Positions 20,338-28,388 of a stretch of 28,388 bases of DNA are shown here, piece after piece. A program made the position numbers and the translations under genes. Below the pieces are notes generated by a model. That model searched no databases and was not told the DNA's origin. It saw only the letters and a list, made by a program, of their open reading frames with translations. The DNA is from Tubiluchus corallicola (taxonomy: Eukaryota > Priapulida > Priapulimorpha > Priapulimorphida > Tubiluchidae). Position 1 is the stretch's first letter, and the number at the start of each line of letters is the position of its first letter. The stretch spans positions 5,001-33,388 of the forward strand of contig JAQGDQ010001592.1 of assembly GCA_030141605.1 (NCBI GenBank), in the 5' to 3' direction.

Positions 20338-22920
20338 GTTATACGATATAACAATCTCGCCTTCCCAGATTAGTAAAGTAATGATCCTTCCCTAACTGCG
20401 CGGCGTACATCAAAGGTTAAAATCAAATATCGAGTAACTAGCCAGTGGGCTATAATGCAACTCTGCTTTGTTTTTCGTACAATTTAACACTATTCAGTTT
20501 TTCCCGGCCACATTAGCGAACTCGCAGAAACGGGTAGAAATGCTGAAAAGTCGCGATACAATTAATCCAGACCAAGATGGGGGAACTTAATTTCAACTGC
20601 CTGGATGCGATGACAACTTCGTTTCTAAATAAATTCACTCTAGATTGGTTTTCGGACGTACGCAGGATGGCAACGAAAATACCTACTTTGATTTTGCTAG
20701 AAAGGTGGCAATTTTTCTTTACTTATACGTGTGGTAATCGCCTGTTATGGATCCTCCATAATTATAATTGTCCTTGCGTTATAGGGCGCCATAAAAGCTA
20801 TTCTATTAACTATAATTATTTGCACACCAAGTAAAAGAAGTGATTGCCATGCTGCATTGATGATGATTTTCAGTATTATTTCAGTTTTTAGGCGCTGTTT
20901 TAACGAAGTTTATGTTACAGTGATCACCTGTATGGCTTATAGGTAAATTAATGCTTGTTATTATGGTTTCAAATGCAAGACTCGCTAAATAAATTGAAAA
21001 TAAAAAAACCTTTTTGAGGGAAACATCAGCGATTTTGCACATGTGTACGGAACAATAATTGACTGTCTCTCAGGTGTCCATATTCACATCATAAAACAAA
21101 TATTAAACCATACACGTCTCTGATATAGATGCTACAGAAAACGTTAGAGCAAAACCTGACCCAATCTTAAACCGTAGGTAAAAACAATCTACTCTTTAAA
21201 ATATTGAAAGGGAACATATTGTTTTTTCAAAAATGACTTGCGTGAAAGAATTATTACCACACAAATACAATTTCACGTTCACGTCATTTGTTCTTCGCTG
21301 TTACGTGCATTTCGCCATTCTCTAGTTAGACGGGCACTAGCGCCTCCATTTCGGAAGCGCATTACACAAAAACAGGTGCTGTACCTCTCAGTTCAGATGT
21401 GTTAGTTTCTGACGAGCTACGCACGTTCGACAGCTCATGAGTGCGCACAGCGATAAATTTGAAATTTGAATTTTAATCTTAAACCATGCCTAGTTTTAGT
21501 ACAACACACTAAATATCTTACAGTAGCACTATACTTCAATTTTCGCAAACACGTGCAACACACTCGTAGAATATTTTTGCCGTTAAAAATCATGTTAGCT
21601 TGTGATGACATCAATAGGTGTGCTCGCTCGCCGTTAATTAAGTTTTTAATCTATTATTTAATTATCAGAAACACTTTTGTATTAATCGTGTTAAAATGTA
21701 TACTTTTTATCAGACTTAAAAATGGGGTAGTATATGAAAAATCATCCTGTCTTCCTTTAACCTATTGACGTTGGTATTAAAAGATAATTCAATGAATTTG
21801 CATATTTTATTATTTGTATGCAACAACTTTGCACAAAATAAAATACGTGCTACTTAAATAGTACATATCCATATTATATAACACAAATGTTAAGCCACCC
21901 ACTGCCATAATATAGGACTAAATAAAAATGTTAAGCTGTCCGCACATACACAATTTTTTTAGATTTTCATCTAGTACAGATGTTATAAATATTTTTTCAT
22001 TTACTCAAAGTTAATTTCAGCACATTCGTACCACAAAAAATATAGGCATAAAAGAAGAATTATTTGCAAAAAAGTTTTTAAAAAGTGTTAAGTTTAAATC
22101 TATATCTTTCGTATTTTATATACAAATGCGCATTTAACATATGAATTAAACATGCAATTTTATATGTACGTATAAATGTGTAGGCCTATACATGCATGTA
22201 ATACTTCACGATATTGCGCAAAATGTCGTTTTAGTTGACTACATATTGCTACTGCAATGATGCCTCTGTAGTTTATGCCCGAAAGATTGGCTTCAAAAAT
22301 GAGAAATTGTTTCTCTAATCATCATACTAAATTAATTAGAAATCTGAGCATTTTCATCAGCCTTTACGATACTCCATTCAAGATTCTCTATTTCATCATT
22401 GCAAGCGAACTATGTTGATTGTAGCAAGAGCAATTCACGGTTAGTCAGCCAACCGTGACCTGTCTTGGCTTCCCACTGAACCCCATCAAATGGCAACTAA
22501 ATATCATCCAGATACCCCAATTTACACAATTTGCAGCGTTCTTATTGGCAGGATTCCACCGGAAAGTATTAACAGCGTGCGAAATTCAAGAAAGTGACTA
22601 TTTGCTTGAGTGCCGTTTAACTCCTTTAGGTAAGTTCGCCTTGCGTTAAAGGAAGACTGGACGATTGTTTAGACTCAATCTCATTTTAATTTACTGTCCA
22701 AAATATACATTTTCTTGCCTATAAAAGTTAACAATTGTTCCTTATATTTGAATAATTAACTTAGAAAGTTAATTGACGGCAACCGAACACAGCTATTACT
22801 TATGTCAGAAACTAACCACAGTTTGTGCAATGGCAGGCATCTTCCCTTGCGCATCAAACACATTCGCATAATTGTCATAGTACTGTTTAAACGCATGGTG
22901 TCACGAAAAATGGGCTCTAT
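20338..22920. other. No gene recognised
   Basis: Open frames at 20577-20834, 21466-21768 and 22455-22649 have no recognisable domains. A good donor-like TTTAG|GTAAGTTC at 22624-22636 follows a short open stretch on plus. I cannot tie it to a gene. The rest is AT-rich with no repeats of note. Confidence 0.45.
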
Positions 22921-23030
22921 ATCACATGACGTCAGAAACCAACAAAACAGTTCGTGATCATGCTTATCTCGGTACCGCCTTCTATTTGTCGGCGTCGCGC
23001 ACGTGACAAAAGGCGCCGCTGCCAATCTTA
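22921..23030. promoter_or_regulatory. Promoter-like cluster: CRE, E-box, CCAAT
   Basis: A perfect CRE, TGACGTCA, is at 22927-22934; CACGTG (in the context GCGCACGTGAC) is at 23000-23005; and CCAAT is at 23022-23026. They sit in a locally GC- and CpG-richer patch (22990-23055) within AT-rich sequence. This suggests a promoter or enhancer, but no adjacent gene is recognised and orientation is unknown. Confidence 0.35.
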
Positions 23031-23740
23031 CTAGATTAACTGAGCCGCGCGTAGCTTTGAAAGTTTAACGAAATATGAGTATCCGAGGTAATTATTATTC
23101 AATCTAAGCTTTGATTTAAAATAAGCTATTGCAGTTTTCAATATTTTAGAGCATTCTTTATTCTGAACTCGTGTTTACGCAATCATCCGGTTTTTTTTAA
23201 CGAAACTTTAGCGCTTAAAGGTGTTTTTGTAGAATTTGCAAATCGTGTGTTTGCCATTAATTGCGTAAATATCGATTCCTAGTTGCCTTGTTGTTTATCC
23301 TATGTTCCGATCGACACATCCATGACACTTAATGTTTTACCGCAGAAACGTTTTTCTCTTTGCAACACGACCACCCTAGCGCAAACATGCAAACAAACGA
23401 AGATCTAAAGGCCTAATTAGGCACGTAATAAAAAATTTTACCAATCACATTGATTTACTTATGACAATATAATAACTGCAGCTATCTTAGTGGATTATTT
23501 TTCCCTTACTAATTACAAATAATATCGGACATCATTATTATTACTGCAGAATATATACGTTCCTACCAAAACCTTCTATATGGAGTCTGCCTCTGCTGGG
23601 CTCACTGCTACATACTAAGGACGTGCTTAATTGTACAAAAATGCTCAAAACAGCGCGCAACGTATAGTGTATGTACACTGCTAAAAAACGTGCTACCATT
23701 CTTCCTCTGTTTGTTAGTCTTTTCAACAAACAGCTACTTA
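23031..23740. other. No gene recognised
   Basis: AT-rich, unique-looking sequence right of the CpG-richer patch. No exon could be supported. Confidence 0.5.
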
Positions 23741-24416
23741 CTGATTGACTGACTGACTGACTGACTGACTGACTGACTGACTGACTGACTGACTGACTGA
23801 CTGACTGACTGACTGACTGACTGACTGACTGACTGACTGACTGACTGACTGACTGACTGACTGGCTAGCTGGTTGACTGGCTGACTGGCTGACTGACTGA
23901 CTGACTGACTGACTGACTGACTGACTGACTGGCTGACTGACTGACTGACTGGCTGACTGACTGACTGACTGACTGACTGACTGACTGACTGACTGACTGA
24001 CTGACTGACTGACTGACTGACTGACTGACTCACTGGTTGACTGACTGACTGACTGACTGACTGACTGACTGACTGACTGACTGACTGACTGACTGACTGA
24101 CTGACTGACTGACTGACTGACTGACTGACTGACTGACTGTCTGACTGACTGACTGACTGACTGACTGACTGACTGACTGACTGACTGACTGACTGACTGA
24201 CTGACTGACTGACTGACTGACTGACTGACTGACTGACTGACTGACTGACTGACTGACTGACTGACTGACTGACTGACTGACTGACTGACTGACTGACTGA
24301 CTGACTGACTGACTGACTGACTGACTGACTGACTGACTGACTGACTGACTGATTGACCGACCGACCGACCGACCGACCGACCGACTGACTGATCAACCGA
24401 CAGATGATTGACTGAC
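23741..24416. repeat. (CTGA)n microsatellite, about 170 units
   Basis: Nearly uninterrupted CTGA for about 670 bp. Variant GGCT units cluster at 23862-23890, 23931 and 23951. There is a CTCACTGGTTGA interruption near 24029 and a GACC block at 24355-24383. The minus frame reads SQSV repeatedly; it is a by-product of the 12-bp super-period and not a gene. Confidence 0.98.
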
Positions 24417-24651
24417 TAGTCGGCTGCTCAATTTAGTGAAATACCAATTCACATCGCAGCATTTCTGTAATTCTTTGAAATTATAATCAAATAAATGAAA
24501 TGACGTAACGTGTGTTATTAATATTGATTGTTCTGGCAGAACCGGAATTTTTGTAACTGTCAAAGATAATCCTCCGTAATGAGATATTAACTAGAGGAGA
24601 ATGTGTCAATAGTATTTGTGTTTACTCATTTAATTCCTGAAAGAGAAAAGT

Positions 24652-24674
24652 AGGTAAGTCCCCAGGACATACCT
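24652..24674. repeat. Short perfect-arm hairpin next to the 5S-like sequence
   Basis: AGGTA and GTCC pair with GGAC and TACCT around a CCA loop, with one A-A mismatch. It lies about 20 bp beyond the 5S-like end and may belong to the tail of that element. Confidence 0.6.
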
Positions 24675-24689
24675 GTGAAACCGCCGACT

Positions 24690-24795
24690 GACAACTTTCC
24701 CGAAGGCGTCCATCCAAGTGCTGGCCATATCCCGGCATGCTTAATTTCTGGTCAAGCGCACACCGTGATCACTTAGCTCTGTCAATCGCCACGTC
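24690..24795 (-). mobile_element. 5S rRNA-derived sequence (5S-type SINE or 5S pseudogene)
   Basis: The minus strand reads GCTAAGTGATCACGGTGTGC, then GAAATTAAGCATGCCGGGAT, then GGCCAGCACTTGGATGGACG. These correspond in order to the metazoan 5S box A area (GAAGTTAAGCA...CGGG) and box C area (GTACTTGGATGGGTGACCGCC). The 5' part of 5S is weakly matched and the end diverges after CGCC. It is not a functional 5S gene. A SINE with a 5S head is more likely than a plain pseudogene because a structured tail follows. Confidence 0.6.
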
Positions 24796-25222
24796 TCACA
24801 CAAAACAATTAATTCATCATTAATTCCTTGGTGTGAATATCGCTTTGTTTGCACCTAGGCGGGTGAATATTTGAGTAGTGGCCTGTAAATGTTTGTGCTG
24901 CCCAGGTAAACTCATTACAGCGAAAGGTGAGCAAATAGCGTTAATAATACTATATTGCTTGCACGGCTTCCATATCAGTTATTAAATGCTCCATGGTATT
25001 ATTATTATTTGTAAATGCGCTAGTTTCCATTATTTCTTATTACTAGGCATGTTCTGTTGACATGTTGGAAAGCTAATCTCGTATACGGTGTGCCTGACCA
25101 GTTAAATCTGCGAATTCAGAACACAAGGCCGGGCGTTAAAGCAGAGGAAAACACTTCATAAAAAAAGCTTAAAAAAATTAGTCTTGAAATTTTATATTAT
25201 TTACATGTCTTATTGCATACAT
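24796..25222. other. No gene recognised
   Basis: Unique-looking sequence between the 5S-like element and the CT run. Confidence 0.5.
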
Positions 25223-25223
25223 T

Positions 25224-25319
<96 letters not shown>
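25223..25319. repeat. (CT)n microsatellite
   Basis: About 97 bp of CT dinucleotides with one CTTT interruption near 25231. The open frame through it is incidental. Confidence 0.98.
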
Positions 25320-25321
<2 letters not shown>

Positions 25322-25559
25322 ATTTACTTTAAAAGAAACGCATTAGTTTGTCATAAATTTATACAATTTATACAAGTGGTGAAAGATATTATTTACAAAA
25401 ATCTACTGTACTTTTTATTACTTCGGGTTAGCTGAATTTGTGTAATTATTTTTCTTGTATTATATGTACAAACAATATCTGAGTATTGTGTGTCAACTTG
25501 TTCTTACCATTGTCTAGAATTATTCATAATGTCTTTTTGTGCGACTTGTTTTAGGATCT

Positions 25560-25686
25560 AGTTGTACTTTTGTTACCTGTGTCATAATGTATAATTGTAT
25601 TTCCTTGGATGTATTAGATTGAAATGATTCATTGTACACCTGCAAAAAGAGGTTAATAAAAGAGTTATAATTATAATAATAATAAC
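25560..25686 (+). mobile_element. Probable LINE 3' end with ATA-rich tail
   Basis: The plus strand ends GAGGTTAATAAAAGAGTTAT followed by ATTATAATAATAATAAC. An AATAAA signal followed by a short trinucleotide microsatellite is typical of CR1-group LINE ends. No coding sequence remains, and the left boundary is arbitrary. Confidence 0.35.
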
Positions 25687-26332
25687 GCTATATAATACTA
25701 GTAACCTTAAGCTCTTTCGATGACCATCAGGCGCAGCCATTTTACATACAAGTTTAGATAACATAGCGCGAAGTTCGAAACAATCATTCGTGACGCATTC
25801 TTCGCTAAGCCAGAGTTTAAATTACTACATGTTTTCAATATGATCAATGTCCTTTTTGTGAATCAATGATGCACACTGAGATGGCGAATGTAGTTCCGTT
25901 TTACCTGGGTGGCGTAAACATTTTAAATTACTGTATTACGAATTTTCTTTTTCAATTACGTAACTATTTCAAACAGGTAAGCGTAATACTAAGCAACATA
26001 ACTTTGTATGAAAAAAAAAATTTTGTGATATAAAAATTCCATTTTTCCAATTTTAAACGAATTTTGAAACCACAGATGAAAACTTGCGGCTTGCCGTTAT
26101 TGCTACTGCCTTATGTATACATGTGATCAAAAATCTTTTCTTTCATTCTCTATTTTTTCTTCTAATCTTTATTATTGTTATCTTTTTTATTTTGTCTTTG
26201 TATTATTAAGCGTAAAACACGTTAAATTAAGTAGGATAATCGTACATAATAGGTTACATTTGTTACTCTTAGCCAATACTTTTCATTTTTCTTTGTGGAT
26301 ACCAAGAGCCCTAATTATTTTGGACTTTATTT
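25687..26332. other. No gene recognised
   Basis: AT-rich sequence; an open frame at 26113-26409 is rich in F, L and Y as expected from T-rich DNA and runs into the tandem repeat that follows. Confidence 0.5.
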
Positions 26333-26464
26333 CATTTGGTTCTCAGCCCCACCTCCCACTGCTAACAGGTATTTTCATTTGGTTCCCCATCGCCACCTCC
26401 CACTGCTGACAGGTATTTTCATTTGGTTCCCCAGCCCCACCTCCCACTGCTAATAGGTATCTTA
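26333..26464. repeat. 44-bp tandem repeat, three copies
   Basis: CATTTGGTTCCCCAGCCCCA...CCTCCCACTGCTAACAGGTATTTT starts at 26333, 26376 and 26420. The first copy is one base shorter. It is C-rich against an AT-rich background. Confidence 0.95.
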
Positions 26465-26617
26465 CCCTCAGTTTGGTCTCCCAGATGGGCATAAATCACA
26501 CCATCGCTCTGCAATCGAATTTTGCAACTGAGTTACGAACGAGAACAGTAACCAGAAAATTAACATTGCCTTTTGTAATAGACAGGCTGGATAATCGCTT
26601 CTCGGCACTTGTGTGCG

Positions 26618-26672
26618 GCTGCTTTCCTACCTGCCTGTCTGCATTCTTGCTTATTTGCCTGCCTACCTGCCA
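26618..26672. repeat. Degenerate CCTG/CCTA low-complexity stretch
   Basis: Repeated CCTACCTGCCTGTCTGCATT-like words; a worn tetranucleotide repeat. Confidence 0.6.
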
Positions 26673-26689
26673 ATACCGCATTTACTAAA

Positions 26690-27004
26690 GCGAAAAACAT
26701 CGATCAAAATTTCGCAAATTATGAAATTGTTTGAATACCTTAATTGTGTAACTAATCTGTTGGACAAATTAAGTCCATTTAACATAGAAGACACATGGAG
26801 GACTTAATACACAGTTTTGAAATATGCGTATACCCACTTCCGTCATATAACGAATTTACAGCAAAATGTAACTGTAATGCTAATATCATCATGCATGACT
26901 TTAAGATTTTTATACATCTCAGACGTACAAATGTTTTGTACTGTAAATTTTTCAAAATTCTGTTATACGTACTTTTTGATTTTTTTGTACTGCGCAATAA
27001 AAAA
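26690..27004 (+). mobile_element. Possible LINE 3' end preceding the GTTAC repeat
   Basis: The plus strand ends TTTTTGTACTGCGCAATAAA and then AAATTATGTTATGTTATG, a form seen in LINE tails whose microsatellite then expanded. No coding sequence is recognisable in the stretch, so only the last 60 bp have any support. Confidence 0.25.
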
Positions 27005-27223
27005 TTATGTTATGTTATGTTACGTTACGTTACGTTACGTTACGTTACGTTACGTTACGTTACGTTACGTTACGTTACGTTACGTTACGTTACGATGTGT
27101 TGCGTTGCATTACATTGCACTGGGTTGCGTTACACTACGTTATGCTGCGCTGTGTTGTGTTGTTAGGTTATGTGACGTGACGTGACGTTGCGTTGCATTA
27201 CGTGATGTGATATTATGTTAGGA
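27005..27223. repeat. (GTTAC)n pentanucleotide array with decayed flank
   Basis: GTTAT units at 27006-27018, then about 15 perfect GTTAC units to about 27094, then degenerate relatives (GTTGC, ATTAC, GTGAC) to 27223. Each perfect unit junction contains ACGT, so the array is a dense run of CpG. Confidence 0.95.
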
Positions 27224-27811
27224 GTCACAATCAGGGCTACACTGAGTGACATTAACATGAGCAGATACTGTCGTAGAAGCAATTTACTATTCTTGTCCTG
27301 CGCTTGTAAATTAATCTCGTGCTACGTCACACAGCAAAAGTCCAGCTAAAATTAACTAAATCCAAACCGTCAATAACGTAGAATTATTTGAACTACCTAA
27401 GCAAGAAGATTTAATGACAAACAACAAGCTGCGTTCAAACTGGCTTCGTCTAAATCTTGTGTAGAAAATTGCTCTTTCATGTGATTGTCGCCATTGTAGC
27501 TTATATTATTAAAACTTTGTCAGTAATTATCGCGAGGCGCACTGACAATCGATTTCTTCCTGCCATTTCCAGCCGCAAACGAACGCGACGCGAAGGAATA
27601 AGCATAGGAAAAATCCCAGTTATCTTGAAATGCATTCTGGACTGAGATATGTTGGGACCCGGTCCAGCATTTCCTCTGCGTCCTGATTTAATATGGACTA
27701 GGCTTAGCTTTACGTCACCGGTGACCGACTGACGACCTGACTTGCGATCTGATCCAATCATCAAATTCCAAATGTTACTTACATGTACAATAATACGCGT
27801 ATTTTATGTAA
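27224..27811. other. No gene recognised; includes a 12-bp palindrome
   Basis: Overlapping open frames at 27457-27645 (plus) and 27501-27764 (minus) share no recognisable domain. GTCACCGGTGAC at 27714-27725 is a perfect palindrome. Confidence 0.45.
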
Positions 27812-27843
27812 GTATATATATAAGCTACAATGGCTACATATAT

Positions 27844-27888
<45 letters not shown>

Positions 27889-27906
27889 CATATATATATA
27901 TATATT
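27812..27906. repeat. (TA)n microsatellite with symmetric TACATACA interruptions
   Basis: TA runs interrupted by GCTACAATGGCTAC near 27825 and by two TACATACA blocks flanking the longest uninterrupted TA run. Confidence 0.97.
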
Positions 27907-28388
27907 GCACGTCCTCTGACATTACTCTTGCAGTCACTTTAGACCACGCTGTCCTGTACCCCGCAACCTCCCACGTCTCTGTATTTTTGATATCTAATGG
28001 TTTGCTGATAAGAACTTTTTGGATGGAATTAACGTGAGTCAGTAGGTGTCTTTCTTGCGATTTCTTTTCTTTCTGCAGTGCTTTTTGAACGCTAATTTTA
28101 ATGGACTGTCATCTGGCAGTCGTATAAGATGTCCTATTCATCTTAATCTTCTCCTTTTCATTTTAACTGTCCATTCCCCTGCCTTGACTTCATTATATAA
28201 AGTATATATACATTGACAATAACTTATCTTGCGTCGTTCATCATTAATAATTGAACTGCAATGCATCGCAATAGATGTACATATATATATTGCAACGTGG
28301 GCGAAATGCTGTTTATTTCACACCTCCCCCACCCACACATTGTGATAGCTTGATTCATTACGAAGTCACGGCACAAACTATCTACTAC
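27907..28388. other. No gene recognised
   Basis: Ordinary AT-rich sequence to the window end; no exon, RNA gene or repeat was identified beyond a short TATATATA run at 28281. Confidence 0.5.

Noticed and set aside
20577-20834. 85-residue plus frame (MGELNFNCLD...)
   Set aside because: No recognisable domain and no neighbouring exon evidence; consistent with a chance frame.
22455-22649. Possible first exon ending at a GTAAGTTC donor
   Set aside because: Only the donor is convincing. Two competing frames cross it, neither resembles a known protein, and no matching acceptor could be linked.
23734-24396. SQSV-repeat protein on minus
   Set aside because: Simple translation of a CTGA microsatellite.
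27501-27764. 87-residue minus frame with many Arg and Gly
   Set aside because: No known motif, an overlapping frame on the other strand, and no splice context.

Overview
The window is nuclear DNA of an animal, probably a marine invertebrate; the species cannot be named from it. It is AT-rich, with spliceosomal introns, decayed LINE and DNA-transposon remnants and many minisatellites. No prokaryotic gene organisation is visible.

The one gene I can identify is on the minus strand. It is SMG7, a nonsense-mediated mRNA decay (NMD) factor. Seven coding exons can be read by eye, from the start codon at 12689-12687 down to 470, and the gene runs off the left edge. Every junction has a GT donor and an AG acceptor, and all phases agree. 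The first 242 codons plus a split codon cover the N-terminal 14-3-3-like/TPR part. Lysine 71 and arginine 169 correspond to the two phosphoserine-binding residues of human SMG7 (K66 and R163). A promoter-like segment with ETS and YY1 motifs, an overlapping upstream ORF and a strong hairpin lie just 5' of the start codon.

The most striking object is in intron 3, at 4205-6784. This 51-bp minisatellite is a tandem amplification of the intron 3/exon 4 boundary itself. Each unit carries a branch-point-like TAAC, a pyrimidine tract, the acceptor AG and the first 26 nt of exon 4. I count 50 acceptors, 49 of them decoys stacked directly upstream of the authentic one. Splicing to nearly any decoy would add a 16-codon stretch ending in TAG, a premature stop in the mRNA of an NMD factor. 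A smaller mirror-image case lies in intron 6, where the end of exon 6 and its donor are duplicated 127 bp downstream. Use of that donor would also introduce a stop.

Other SMG7 introns hold a 57-bp minisatellite (9409-10999), a pogo/Tigger-like element with TA target duplication (1801-2614), two further elements with terminal inverted repeats (6898-7981 and 8387-8837), and short minisatellites. Upstream of the promoter, 13071-14345 holds a CR1/Jockey-type LINE in two opposite-facing pieces, as expected from twin priming. A 32-bp satellite that decays rightward (14344-15110) abuts it.

The right half (about 15300-28388) has no gene I can recognise. It contains a hAT-like element with a nested 31-bp minisatellite (19536-20337), a GC-richer block with CRE, E-box and CCAAT motifs (22921-23030), a 5S-rRNA-derived sequence (24690-24795), long CTGA, CT, TA and GTTAC microsatellites, and probable LINE 3' tails.
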